Source: Desulfobacterales bacterium
GTDB taxonomy: Bacteria > Desulfobacterota > Desulfobacteria > Desulfobacterales > Desulfosarcinaceae
DNA length: 64,000 bases
Reading direction: 5' to 3'
NCBI GenBank assembly: GCA_016218685.1
Contig: JACRDD010000020.1
Span: 142,979-206,978, forward strand
A program made the position numbers and the translations under genes. Shown one piece after another: positions 17,644 to 26,558 of the stretch (position 1 is the first letter of the stretch; each line of letters begins with the position of its first letter). Under the pieces are notes generated by a model. That model was not told the origin of the DNA, searched no databases, and saw only the letters and a program-made list of their open reading frames with translations.

Positions 17644-18807
17644 CTATTCCGCCTCTCCCGACCAGCCGGCCAAGCGCGCCCAGAGCCACCAGGCGGCGTA
17701 GGCCTTTTGATTGGCGTTGAGGGCCTGGCTGTGGGCTGCTGAGCAAGCATACCATTCCACGTCCTGGGTATGGGCTGCCTGCCACTCCAGGGCCCAGTTG
17801 GCGTCGCGGGAGCCGTCGCCGTCGGAGTCGTAATCGCAGTTGTCGTTGGCATCCAGCAGCATGAAGTTGTCGAGCCGGTCCGGATCGTAACTCTCGATGT
17901 CCGCGAAGTCGAAGAGGATCTTATTGTTGGCGCGGCAGTAGGCGCGGATCTGGTCGTTGCGGAGGTTGAGGTTGCCATCTTCGCCCGATCCATCGAGGTG
18001 GCCGGTCATGTAGACGAAGCGCACATTCGGAAACTCCCGCTCCAGCCCGTCCATGAGCGACAAATAGGTGTCGATATTGGCTGCGGTGGCGCCGCTCACC
18101 TGCCCACACCAGGACCAGACGACCACATTGACAGCGGGGTTGGCGGTCAGATAAGCGCGGGTGGCTGCAGCCCAGGCCGTAATATTAGGATTGCCCAGAT
18201 CGTAGGCGCCACTGAAGGGGGTGTCGCGCAGATCCAGAGCCCCGGCGCTGCCGCCGCTGTTATAGGCATAAAAAGAGCCCTTGAAAGAGACCAACCCGGT
18301 CATACCGGTGGTCAACTGGCTGCCATGGGAGGTATGCCCGTAGGCAATGTGCAGCGTGCGTTTGGCCTCTTCGATCCAGCTATCCGGGATCTCGGCCAGC
18401 CGCGTGGCGCGATGATCGATGATGATCGCGTCCGAGGGTGTGGGCGTCGGTGTGGCTGTCGGTGCCGGCGTGGGGGGCGGCGTGGGCACAGGTGTTGGGG
18501 CTGGGGTCGCAGTCGGTGTGGCTGTTGGGGTAGCCGTGGGCGTTGGCGCAGGAGTTGGCGCTGGTGTCGGCGTTGGCGTCGGAACCGGCGTTGCTGTCGG
18601 GGTAGGCGGCGGCGTCGCCGTGGGGTTCGGGGTGGGGGACGGCGGCGCTGTCGGTGCAGGCGCCGGCGTCGGCGTCGGTTTGGGTTTCGAACCGCCGCAT
18701 CCCCCCGCTGCGGAACCCCCGTCGCAGCCGTAGGCGGTCAAGGCCAGCATGGCGATCATCATCAACATCGCCATGACCCGAGCCCATTTCATCTTCTTCC
18801 GTTGCAT
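17644..18807 (-). CDS. Secreted lipoprotein with Pro/Thr/Ala repeat linker and unknown C-terminal domain
   Basis: Protein of 387 residues, starting at the ATG at 18807 with GGGAGGGG upstream. A signal peptide ends at a lipobox (AYGC). A linker of about 90 residues follows, built of PTPTPAP-, PTAT- and PTPV-type repeats, resembling wall- or surface-spacing linkers. The C-terminal 250 residues start [10 protein letters not shown] and contain [21 protein letters not shown] and YMTGHLDG, with conserved His, Ser and Asp suggestive of a hydrolase, but I cannot name the family. The acidic [15 protein letters not shown] segment could bind calcium. It stands alone with its own terminator. Confidence 0.75.
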   Translation of the reverse strand: MQRKKMKWARVMAMLMMIAMLALTAYGCDGGSAAGGCGGSKPKPTPTPAPAPTAPPSPTPNPTATPPPTPTATPVPTPTPTPAPTPAPTPTATPTATPTATPAPTPVPTPPPTPAPTATPTPTPSDAIIIDHRATRLAEIPDSWIEEAKRTLHIAYGHTSHGSQLTTGMTGLVSFKGSFYAYNSGGSAGALDLRDTPFSGAYDLGNPNITAWAAATRAYLTANPAVNVVVWSWCGQVSGATAANIDTYLSLMDGLEREFPNVRFVYMTGHLDGSGEDGNLNLRNDQIRAYCRANNKILFDFADIESYDPDRLDNFMLLDANDNCDYDSDGDGSRDANWALEWQAAHTQDVEWYACSAAHSQALNANQKAYAAWWLWARLAGWSGEAE

Positions 18808-19214
18808 GCATCCCCTCCCTTGGTTAGAAAAAGTTGATCTCGCCACAGGCGCACAATACGTGACACTCCCGCTGGAACGTCAAAGACGCCCCCAAGCGTA
18901 GGCCTGGGCATATGGAAGCCCGTCACGACATTGGCCCAACAGATCGCCAACCGGGCCAACCCATGGCAGCCAGTGCTTGGTGCCAAAACACCATCAATCT
19001 GCGTTCTGAAACGACCTATTCATGAGACATCTGGAAGGCTAAAGCATTGCTTCCGCGAATGTCCAACGCCGATGCCCGTCCGGCAAGTTAGGGGGGGTAT
19101 GAATAAATACGAAGCCCGGATCGGTATCGGCGCGAAAAAGCACCAGAGAAAAGAGCTCACTTCGCGGCCGAATGTGCCAGCGCCCAATCTATTTGTCAAC
19201 TGCAAAAACTTTTC
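18808..19214. other. Intergenic stretch upstream of the lipoprotein gene
   Basis: About 400 bases between the lipoprotein start and the end of the minus-strand ATPase gene. I see no convincing gene, RNA or strong promoter. Short frames here lack ribosome binding sites and plausible composition. It must contain the lipoprotein promoter, but I cannot place it. Confidence 0.4.
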
Positions 19215-20375
19215 TCATCGTCCTCTGTGCAGGGCCGCCACCGGAATCAAGCGGATATCCTCCACCTCGCCGTACGCTTCTCCAAGATGGAAAAGATAGC
19301 GTCGCACCGGCCGATCCATGCCCGCGCCGAATTGCTTCAGGTTGCGCACCTCCTTGGGGCCGGGGTTGCGCGTGGCTTTGATCTCCACAGCATGCACGGC
19401 GCCGTCCAAATCGAAAACCAGATCGATTTCGTTGCCGGCCGCGCTTTTGTAGTAGTAAAGTTGCTCCACCGGCAGCAGGTTAAGCTTACGCCGTTTCTCG
19501 AACTCGGCGATGACGAAATTTTCGAGCAGCGGCCCTTCGCCGACGGCGGCGTTGAGGCTGTGCACAATGCCGTTGTCGGCGAAATAGCTTTTGGCCGCCT
19601 TGATATAGCGTTTGGCCGGGCCATACTGATACCCATACAACTTGAATACCAGTTGGGATTGCTGCAAGGCATTGAGGTATTTCTTGGCGGTGGGGTGACT
19701 GATATTGGCCTCACGAGCGAAATTGGATACCTCCAGGTGGGAACCGAGTGATCGGGCCAGGTGCTGGAAGACGGTCATCAACCCCTCCAGGTTTTCGATG
19801 TTGGCCAATTGCATCAGATCCCTGGTGAAATAGGTGTTGCGGTAGTTGACCAGTACCCGGTGCTTCTCTTCGTCGGCCGCCTGCACCAGTACTTCCGGAA
19901 ATTGGCCGTAGGCCATGGCCGCGGCCAGCGTGCGTTGGGCCTCCCGGATGCGGCGCGGATCGACCCGGTCGGTCAACACCGCATGGGTCGGCTCGCCCTG
20001 GTCCTCGCCCCAGCAGGCCGTGGGCATGGATTGAATCTCGATGCGCCCGGCCAGCGAATCGGCCGCGGCATCGAGCAGCCCCAGGGTGCTCGAACCGGTC
20101 ATGAAAAATTGGGCACCTTCATTGTCCACCGCGTACTTCACCGCCACGGTGAGCAGCGGCAGCCGCTGGATCTCGTCGATGATGGCCCGCCTGCCCAGCC
20201 GGGTGACAAAACCCTTCGGGTCCTTCCTGGCCCAATCCAGATCGTCCAGATCGTCCAGGGTGCGGTATGGCAGGTCCGGATAGCGCTCCTTGAGCAGCGT
20301 CGTCTTGCCGCTGCGCCTCGGCCCGACGATCAGGCAACTCTTTTGGGTCGGTAATTCAATCCATCTTTTAAACAT
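19215..20375 (-). CDS. ATP-binding protein with AAA domain and DUF4143
   Basis: A 386-residue member of the archaeal-type AAA/DUF4143 family often found as solitary accessory genes. Walker A is GPRRSGKTT (residues 18-26), and Walker B is the hydrophobic strand AIIDEIQRLP. MTGSS marks sensor 1. A winged-helix region follows (HPTAKKYLNALQQSQLVFKL), then the C-terminal PD-(D/E)XK-like DUF4143 part with EIDLVFDLDGAVHAVEIKAT. That last segment resembles a nuclease core (E-x-K), so nuclease activity is conceivable. Function of the family is not established. A perfect palindrome overlaps the region just upstream of the start. Confidence 0.9.
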   Translation of the reverse strand: MFKRWIELPTQKSCLIVGPRRSGKTTLLKERYPDLPYRTLDDLDDLDWARKDPKGFVTRLGRRAIIDEIQRLPLLTVAVKYAVDNEGAQFFMTGSSTLGLLDAAADSLAGRIEIQSMPTACWGEDQGEPTHAVLTDRVDPRRIREAQRTLAAAMAYGQFPEVLVQAADEEKHRVLVNYRNTYFTRDLMQLANIENLEGLMTVFQHLARSLGSHLEVSNFAREANISHPTAKKYLNALQQSQLVFKLYGYQYGPAKRYIKAAKSYFADNGIVHSLNAAVGEGPLLENFVIAEFEKRRKLNLLPVEQLYYYKSAAGNEIDLVFDLDGAVHAVEIKATRNPGPKEVRNLKQFGAGMDRPVRRYLFHLGEAYGEVEDIRLIPVAALHRGR

Positions 20376-20380
20376 AGTTC

Positions 20381-20401
20381 GAAAATATCATGGATATTTT
20401 C
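20381..20401. promoter_or_regulatory. 21-bp palindrome upstream of the DUF4143 ATPase gene
   Basis: GAAAATATC and GATATTTTC form perfect arms around a three-base centre, six bases before the start codon. On the minus strand TTGACT (20408-20403) just precedes it, so the palindrome would overlap the -10 region or the leader. This fits an autoregulatory operator. No clear Shine-Dalgarno remains between palindrome and ATG. Confidence 0.55.
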
Positions 20402-20588
20402 AAAGTCAAGTTTCAATACATCATCCATAACCCATCGGCTGCCCGTCCCCCTTACCTTGCATCAAGGCTTGCGGCGCGAGCCCCATCCGCTTCCGGACCG
20501 ACTGCGCACGGCTCTGCATTCGGCCGTGCCCAGCGTCGCCCTGGCCGTTGCTGGATCGCACGGCAAAGGCGACGCGGAGGGGTACTGG

Positions 20589-22643
20589 TTAGCTGGCGAT
20601 GCGGATCAGCGGCGTGGCGTCGGGGGAAGCAGCGGGCAGCGGGGAGGTCAGGGAAGCGTCCGACGTGATGAAGTCGGCCAGCGGTTTGCGCAGGGTGCGG
20701 CAGGCCACGGGGCGGCCGTGGCCGATGCGGAAGAGCATGACGTGGCTCTCGCTGTCGTCGGCGACCTGGAAGAGCTGTTCGTAGCGCGGCCACAGGGTCT
20801 GAAGCAGGCGCCGGTGGGTCGGGCTGAAGGCATGCTTGCCGTCCAGCAGCCAGCGCAGGCGGAAGAGGGTGATGGCGGTCATGGGCTGGAAGTCCAATCC
20901 CAGGGCAGCGGCCGTGAGCCAGACGCGCTCCAGTGCCTGGCCGCCCTGGATAAAGTCGGATGGCAGGTGGCCTTGAATTTTGAGCAGGCCGATGGCCGAG
21001 GCCGAGCACATGCCCTGGTAAGAGATTTTCGAGATCATTTTGCCCAGGCCCAGGTGGTTAAGGGCGGCCATCACCGGCCAGGGCCGGGTGTGGCGCAACA
21101 GCCATTCGCCGGCCGGACCGGCCTCCAGATTTTTGAGGGGAAAGCCATCCCGCCGGGCCAGGGCTTCCTGGCAAGTAAAACGGATCATACGCATCAGGTG
21201 CTCGTGCAATCCCCGATGGCTGGAGCGGATCGTGTCGGCCGTGGCGACCAACCGGGCCGCCTCGCGGATCTGCTTCCGGTCGGTGATTAGCAGCAGCCGG
21301 GCGCCATGCACCGTTGCGGCGGCTTCGATCTGCTGCCGGGCGCCCGGTTCCAGGGGCCGGCCATCATACAGCGTGCGGTTGGTGTGCCGCTCCCAGACGA
21401 AGCGTTGCAGGGGATCTTCGGCGGCGCCGGTGGGCGTCAGAGTGATATCGAGGCCGGCCCGGGCGGTGCCGCCCATCTTCACCCGCGCCGAAAGGCCATA
21501 TCGGCCGGCGGCCAGCACCAGGTTCTCGGCCGCCGCGCCGCAACCGATCCAGGAGGCGAGTTGGGCCACGTTGAAGAAGGAGTCGTCGGCGGCCGGGTCC
21601 AGCAGTAAACGCATGGTGTTTCCCTGGGCCTCGAAGTGCCAGGGCTGGCAGTTGTCGCCGGAGGGGGCGCGCAGGGCGGCTTGCAGGAGATAATCGCGGA
21701 TTTCGGTGGAGATTTCCCTTCCCAGGGAATCGCTCGCGGCGGGCGCCGGGGGCTTGGGCTCGCGCAAGTAGTCGGACGAACCGCCTATTTTGGCTTGGAT
21801 CAGGCGCCGTTTGAGCCGTTGCAGCGGGCCGCGATTGCCGAACCGGAGCCGGCCCTGGTAGAATTTGCGCGCGAAGGGGTCGTACTGGCAGTAGTAGGGC
21901 GCCGGCCGCAGCCCCGGCTTTTTGAGCAGGATGCGGAGCACTTCGGCGGCGGCGGCGCCGGCGCACATCTGGCAGCCGGCGGCCAGGGACGGCCCGCGGC
22001 GGTCGGACATGCTGATACTGCCCGGCAGGGTGTAGTTTCTCTGGGCCGCCTTGGGCGCCAGACCGACGAAGAAGGCGATCAGTTTTGCTTCCATGGACAT
22101 GCCGTCGTGGAGATCGAAGTACTCATCGAAGGTCATGCCGCGGTCCGGGGCAAAGTACAACAAGGCTGTGCCGAAACCGATGGGGCCGGCGGTGATGGCG
22201 GGAATGCCTTTTTCGCGCGCGCGCCGGAAGAGCAGGCGCCGCAGCTCCAGGCTGAAGAAGTCGATGCTGTCCACGAGCACATCCACATCTTCCAGGAACG
22301 CGTCGATGTTCTCCGGGCTGACGCCTTCGGGGAAGGATCGAACTTGGGCATAGGGGTTGATGGCGCGCAGCTCCTGGCGCATCACGTCGAGCTTGGGCCG
22401 GCCAAAGGTGCTCACCCGCGCGCCGTGCTGGCGATTGACATTGGCCGCTTCGAAGCGATCGAAATCGGCCAGATGGAAACGGCCGATGCCGGAGCGGGCC
22501 AGGGTCACCAAGTGGGCGCCGCCCACGCCGCCCAGCCCGGGCAGGGCCACGGCCGCGCGGTGCAGCCGCTCCTGTTCGGCCAGGGTCACGAAACCGATAT
22601 TACGGGCAAAAGCCTCTTCCCAATAACGGTAGGGGGAATTCAT
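20589..22643 (-). CDS. E1-like ThiF adenylyltransferase fused to a nitroreductase domain
   Basis: A 684-residue fusion. Residues about 1-270 are an E1/ThiF/MoeB-type adenylyltransferase with GLGGVGG (36-42), acidic D60/D62, NVNRQ (68-72), DSIDFF and a single CQMC pair (C224, C227). Residues about 310-684 form a nitroreductase-like FMN domain beginning with RAPSGDNCQPWHF. The same architecture occurs in the uncharacterised mycobacterial Rv1355c family. E1 proteins activate C-terminal carboxylates, and nitroreductases dehydrogenate or reduce small substrates, so a modification enzyme is likely. The gene starts 25 bases after an N-acyltransferase-CRP fusion gene, with AAAGGAG before its ATG, so the two are co-transcribed. 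Confidence 0.88.
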   Translation of the reverse strand: MNSPYRYWEEAFARNIGFVTLAEQERLHRAAVALPGLGGVGGAHLVTLARSGIGRFHLADFDRFEAANVNRQHGARVSTFGRPKLDVMRQELRAINPYAQVRSFPEGVSPENIDAFLEDVDVLVDSIDFFSLELRRLLFRRAREKGIPAITAGPIGFGTALLYFAPDRGMTFDEYFDLHDGMSMEAKLIAFFVGLAPKAAQRNYTLPGSISMSDRRGPSLAAGCQMCAGAAAAEVLRILLKKPGLRPAPYYCQYDPFARKFYQGRLRFGNRGPLQRLKRRLIQAKIGGSSDYLREPKPPAPAASDSLGREISTEIRDYLLQAALRAPSGDNCQPWHFEAQGNTMRLLLDPAADDSFFNVAQLASWIGCGAAAENLVLAAGRYGLSARVKMGGTARAGLDITLTPTGAAEDPLQRFVWERHTNRTLYDGRPLEPGARQQIEAAATVHGARLLLITDRKQIREAARLVATADTIRSSHRGLHEHLMRMIRFTCQEALARRDGFPLKNLEAGPAGEWLLRHTRPWPVMAALNHLGLGKMISKISYQGMCSASAIGLLKIQGHLPSDFIQGGQALERVWLTAAALGLDFQPMTAITLFRLRWLLDGKHAFSPTHRRLLQTLWPRYEQLFQVADDSESHVMLFRIGHGRPVACRTLRKPLADFITSDASLTSPLPAASPDATPLIRIAS

Positions 22644-22668
22644 ATGTTGCTCCTTTCTTCTCGTGTAA

Positions 22669-23829
22669 TTAGATCCGGACTTGCTCGGCCAAACGGCCGC
22701 GGTCGATGACCCAGATATGGGCCCGGGTATCGTCGGCGGCGATCATGCGCTCCTGGGCCCAGGGCAGGACCATGGAGCTTAGCGACTGACGGTCAAGACC
22801 GCATTGGCCGGCCAGCCAGCGGGCGTCCACGGGCTGGTTCTCTTTGCCGGCGGCCCCCACCAGCAGCCGCGCGGCCAAAGCCGTGGACGAATCGGCGGCA
22901 CCTTCCATCACGCCACGCAGCCGGGCCGCCAGCATACGGCACAGGTGCAAGGCGCATTCGGGAGAGCTCCGCAGTTGATCGAGAATGGCCGCGCGCTGCC
23001 AGACCATCAGATCCACATCCTCGGAGTGGGCCGCCAGCGTGGCACTGCGCGCCCGGCCGTCCAGGGCCGAGAGTTCGCCGAAGAACTGCCCCGGCCCCAT
23101 GAGCAGACCGGAATGGGTCGCCCCGACATCGACCGGGTAGCCGTCGGGTTGGATGCGCACCACGCCGCGCAGGATTTGAAATACTTCGCCGCCTGTATCG
23201 CCGCGCAGGAAGATGACTTCGTCCCTGCGGTATAGCCGGCGTTGGCCGGAGTCAGCGAAGAGTCGTTCTTCGGGATCGACAAAGCGCTCCCGACTCCCCG
23301 ACGGCAGATTTTCAAGATCCACATGCACCGGCACGATGGGCACGCCCAGGGCCTGGTCCTCGAATTGGGGGGCCAGGGGCCGGGCCCCCACCAGGCGACG
23401 CATCAACGCCAGGGCCGGCGGATGCACCACGGCCAGAACGTGGCGGGCGCCGTGCCTGCGCATCCGGCGGAAACACATCTGGATCAGCGACACCACCAGG
23501 CCCGGGTGGCGCCGGTAGGCTTTACGGATGCAAAACCACCCCACGGTGGCGCATCCGCCGGTCAACGTGCGGCGCAAGGGCTCGAAATCGAAAGCGTGCC
23601 CGGCCGGCAATCCGGCCGGACCGTCCAGGACGAGGCGGATACCGGCCACCGCCTCGCCGCCGTCGAAAGCCAGGAAGTTGCAGGTTTCCGCGAAGCTGTC
23701 GAAGCGGTCGAAAATGTGGTCCATGGTGAGGTGGAAACGCTGCTCTTCCTCCACGAACACCTTGTACCGCAAGCGGTACACTTCGGCCTTGTCGGCCGTC
23801 GTACGAACGGTTCTGAGTTCAATCGCCAT
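22669..23829 (-). CDS. FeeM-like N-acyl amino acid synthase domain fused to a cyclic-nucleotide-binding/CRP module
   Basis: A 386-residue fusion. Residues about 1-185 look like the GNAT-fold N-acyl amino acid synthase group (FeeM and exosortase-associated acyltransferases): YRLRYKVFVEEEQRF, IRLVLDGPAGLPAGHAFDFE, and the core VGWFCIRKAYRRHPGL. Residues about 195-310 form a cNMP-binding beta-roll (VIFLRGDTGGEVFQILRG, PGQFFGELSALDGRAR). The last 70 residues resemble a CRP winged helix (ARWLAGQCGLDRQSLSSMV). The protein could make an acylated amino acid under control of a cyclic nucleotide, or bind DNA itself. It is the first gene of a two-gene operon with the ThiF-nitroreductase gene. Confidence 0.85.
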   Translation of the reverse strand: MAIELRTVRTTADKAEVYRLRYKVFVEEEQRFHLTMDHIFDRFDSFAETCNFLAFDGGEAVAGIRLVLDGPAGLPAGHAFDFEPLRRTLTGGCATVGWFCIRKAYRRHPGLVVSLIQMCFRRMRRHGARHVLAVVHPPALALMRRLVGARPLAPQFEDQALGVPIVPVHVDLENLPSGSRERFVDPEERLFADSGQRRLYRRDEVIFLRGDTGGEVFQILRGVVRIQPDGYPVDVGATHSGLLMGPGQFFGELSALDGRARSATLAAHSEDVDLMVWQRAAILDQLRSSPECALHLCRMLAARLRGVMEGAADSSTALAARLLVGAAGKENQPVDARWLAGQCGLDRQSLSSMVLPWAQERMIAADDTRAHIWVIDRGRLAEQVRI

Positions 23830-24250
23830 AAGATTCCTCCTGTTGTTTGGTTTGGTTCCTTAAAGGGGCTCTCTTGCCGAACATGCAAAAGAAACTCCCC
23901 CAACGGCGCCCAGCCGGTGCGCTGCGGATAAGGGCCGTGGCCATGCGCTTGCGGCGCAGGAGCCGCCCAATGGGCGTACCACGGCTATCTTCCCGATTTA
24001 TTTGCTTTGATGTGGCCGAGCCCGGACAGGGAGATGTGAGATGGAGGGAATGCGGCAGGCAAACGGCAAGTGTCAGCAGGCTCTTGCGCGCCCGGCAAAA
24101 ACCGTTTGGAACAGTCGGCGAAGGCGCGCACGGCCCTTTTTATCATCGGCGAATCGGCCGATGCTGACAACAACAATTCCGGATATCCGCCGTGGGGGGG
24201 GTTGGTAAGCGGGCGGCTACAAGAGTGCCTGCCCGGCGTGTTTAATGCGC
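23830..24250. other. Intergenic stretch between divergent genes
   Basis: About 420 bases upstream of the acyltransferase-CRP gene. A plus-strand open frame of about 100 codons exists (from 23847) but has no ribosome binding site and an Arg/Pro-rich composition like antisense shadow frames, so I do not call it. No RNA or repeat recognised. Confidence 0.4.
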
Positions 24251-24279
24251 TTGACACAATTTTCGGCGGCCATTATATA
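24251..24279 (+). promoter_or_regulatory. Consensus sigma-70 promoter of the 107-residue protein gene
   Basis: TTGACA (24251-24256), a 17-base spacer and TATATA (24274-24279). The predicted transcript has a leader of about 100 bases before the ATG at 24385. Confidence 0.75.
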
Positions 24280-24384
24280 GGCCAACTCAGCCGTTGCGTT
24301 CGTAGGCTTACGCACGGCAGCCCGGCTGGCGGACAGGTCTATCAGGATAATAGGTGACCCATTCATAAAAAGGAGAAATCCATC

Positions 24385-24708
24385 ATGGCGGACTATTTGA
24401 TCAATGTGTTTTTGGATGACGAGAAGATGAAGAAGATCGAAGCGGCCGGGCTGGCCGACAAGGTCGTCAATTTGGGCGGCAAAAAGGCCGTTCAGGTGGA
24501 AATGAGCGCCAAGGAGCAGAAGAAGCTGGTCAAGGGTTTCCCGGATCTGGCCTTTGACGCCAGCAATGCCACGGTCCTGCCCGACGAGGCCTCGGCCAAG
24601 CTGCTGGGCATCATCGCCGACATGAAGACCCTGGACGTGATGAAATTCGCGATCATGAAGCTGTACAATCCCCTGGCCGGCAAGGCCCCGCGCTCGGCCA
24701 TGCGTTAA
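24385..24708 (+). CDS. Small cytoplasmic protein of 107 residues, unknown function
   Basis: Lysine-rich single-domain protein beginning MADYLINVFLDDEKMKKI, with no signal peptide or membrane segment. It has an AAAAAGGAG ribosome binding site, a near-consensus promoter and a strong terminator, so it is a monocistronic, probably abundant product. The internal LGGKKAVQVEMSAKEQKKLV alternates short strands and helices. I do not recognise the family. It sits in a roughly 100-base 5' leader context that could hold regulation, but I see no known riboswitch. Confidence 0.8.
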   Translation: MADYLINVFLDDEKMKKIEAAGLADKVVNLGGKKAVQVEMSAKEQKKLVKGFPDLAFDASNATVLPDEASAKLLGIIADMKTLDVMKFAIMKLYNPLAGKAPRSAMR

Positions 24709-24733
24709 TCTCGGCACCTTACGCGATCATTTA

Positions 24734-24768
24734 AAAAGCCCTGGACCATCCGATGGTCCAGGGCTTTT
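24734..24768. terminator. Bidirectional terminator between convergent genes
   Basis: AAAAGCCCTGGACCAT pairs perfectly with ATGGTCCAGGGCTTTT around a CCG loop. T-runs exist on both strands. It serves the small plus-strand gene and the minus-strand acyl-CoA ligase. Confidence 0.95.
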
Positions 24769-24780
24769 CTTTTCAGCCGC

Positions 24781-26388
24781 TCAGGGAATCTTTTTCAACT
24801 CGTTTTTCAGGACCTTGCCCGTGGGGTTACGGGGGAATCGATCCATGAAATCAACGCGTTCGGGAATCTTGTATTTGGCGATCTTGTCCTGCAGGTAGGC
24901 CCGCACCTCGTCGGTGGTCATGCTGCCCGGCGTCTTGAGCACGATGCAGGCCCGCACGCGCTCGCCCAGGGCGCTGTCGGGCATGCCCACCACGGCCACC
25001 TCGGCGATTTTGGGATGCTTTTCCAAGGGGATCTCGATCTCCCGGGGATAGATGTTCTCGCCGCCACGATTGATCATCTCCTTGATGCGTCCTGAAATGT
25101 ACACGTACCCTTTTTCATCCATGTAGCCCATGTCGCCGGTGTGCAGCCAGCCGTCGCGCAGGCTTTCGGCCGTGGCCTCGGGCTTGTTGAGATAGCCCAG
25201 CATCACGGCCTCGCCCTTGACGCAAATTTCGCCCTTCCCGCCGTATGGCAGGATGCGGTTGTCGCGGTCCATGATCTCCACCTCCAGGCCCGGAAAGGCC
25301 ATGCCGATGGAGTCCCAGTTGGCGGGAACCCCCGAGCCGGTGGTGGAGACGCCGCAGGCTTCGGTCAGGCCGTAGCCATCCACCACCTGCACGCCGAACT
25401 TTTCCTTGAACGCCTCGATGAGCCGCACCGGCATGGGCGCGGCGCCGCTGTGGGCCAGGCGCAGCTTGAGGCGACTGTAGTCGATGGTCCCGGGATCGGC
25501 GGCATTGTATATATAATCGTACATGGCCGGCACTCCCTGGACAATCGTGACGCCATACTTGAGCAGGGCCGGCCAGAAATCGGCCGGCGAAAAGCTGCGC
25601 CGGATGCACAGGGTCAACCCCTGGTATATCGAGGGGTAGGTCCACACACAGAGCGGATTGGTGTGGAACATGGGCAGGATGATCATCATCACGTCGCCAG
25701 GCCGGTTGATGCCCAGGGCGGCCCGGCCGCGACAGATGCAGAGCTGGTTGCGGTTGGAGAGCAGAATCCCCTTGGGCATGCCGGTGGTCCCCGACGAGTA
25801 GAGCAGCAGCAGGGGGTCATTCGGCTTCTGAGGCACCAGGCATTCGTCGGCGGGATGGGTCGCCAGGATCTCTTTAAGGGAGGTCGCGGCGATGGCCTGG
25901 CCGTGATCGATACCGGTGACCACCTCCACCACGATGGGTTTGTGCCGCGAAAGCGCCAAGCCGGCGGCAAAATCCAGCATGTACTCGCTGCCCACGAAAG
26001 CCACCTTGGGCTTGGCGTCCTCCAGCACATAGGCAATCTCGGGTCCCTTGAGCATGTAATTGATGGCGCCGGCCACGGCGCCCAGCTTCTGGGCGCCGAA
26101 CATGGTGTAGTAGATCTCGGGGGAGTTGAGGATCATGGTGGAGACGATATCGCCCTTCTTCACCCCTTTGGATTTCAGGTAGTGGGCCACCCGGTTGGCG
26201 CGCCGGTTGGTCTGGGCGTAGGTGACCACCTCGTCGTAGTAGAGCACCAGGGGCGTATCGGGGATCTCGGCGGCCCGCGCCACCAGCATTTCGGCGAGGC
26301 TGTCGAAGGCCAGGCGCTTGCCGGCCAGGGTTTCCAGTTGTTCCAGGGGCACCAGGTTGCGCGCATAGCGTTTGCTCTTATCGATCAT
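24781..26388 (-). CDS. AMP-forming acyl-CoA synthetase (fatty acid or aryl acid CoA ligase)
   Basis: Activates a carboxylic acid to its CoA ester through an acyl-adenylate. The 535-residue protein contains the P-loop motif LLYSSGTTGMPKG, the YGLTEACG motif, and the A8 hinge region WLHTGDMGYMDEKGYVYISG; the closing FPRNPTGKVLKNEL carries the catalytic lysine. I place the start at the ATG at 26388, with GGGAGGAG ten bases upstream. The open frame extends 47 codons further without family similarity. It is divergent from a BASS transporter gene. The substrate could be a fatty or aromatic acid. Confidence 0.93.
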   Translation of the reverse strand: MIDKSKRYARNLVPLEQLETLAGKRLAFDSLAEMLVARAAEIPDTPLVLYYDEVVTYAQTNRRANRVAHYLKSKGVKKGDIVSTMILNSPEIYYTMFGAQKLGAVAGAINYMLKGPEIAYVLEDAKPKVAFVGSEYMLDFAAGLALSRHKPIVVEVVTGIDHGQAIAATSLKEILATHPADECLVPQKPNDPLLLLYSSGTTGMPKGILLSNRNQLCICRGRAALGINRPGDVMMIILPMFHTNPLCVWTYPSIYQGLTLCIRRSFSPADFWPALLKYGVTIVQGVPAMYDYIYNAADPGTIDYSRLKLRLAHSGAAPMPVRLIEAFKEKFGVQVVDGYGLTEACGVSTTGSGVPANWDSIGMAFPGLEVEIMDRDNRILPYGGKGEICVKGEAVMLGYLNKPEATAESLRDGWLHTGDMGYMDEKGYVYISGRIKEMINRGGENIYPREIEIPLEKHPKIAEVAVVGMPDSALGERVRACIVLKTPGSMTTDEVRAYLQDKIAKYKIPERVDFMDRFPRNPTGKVLKNELKKIP

Positions 26389-26558
26389 GATTGCATTGCT
26401 CCTCCCAAGGGGATTTCGTTCCATCATCACAAACCCTATACCATAATGCCGAAGGGACGCCATATGGAAAAACGGAAGGCGCCATGTCGATTGTCTTTTG
26501 GCCGGTTGTATGCTTAAACCGACCTCCAAGCCCGAACGATCCGGAGATCACGCTTTCC

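Noticed and set aside
24280..24384. Riboswitch in the leader of the 107-residue protein gene
   Set aside because: I compared it with the c-di-GMP-I consensus because of an ACGCACGG block, but the conserved loops and pairing arms are not present.
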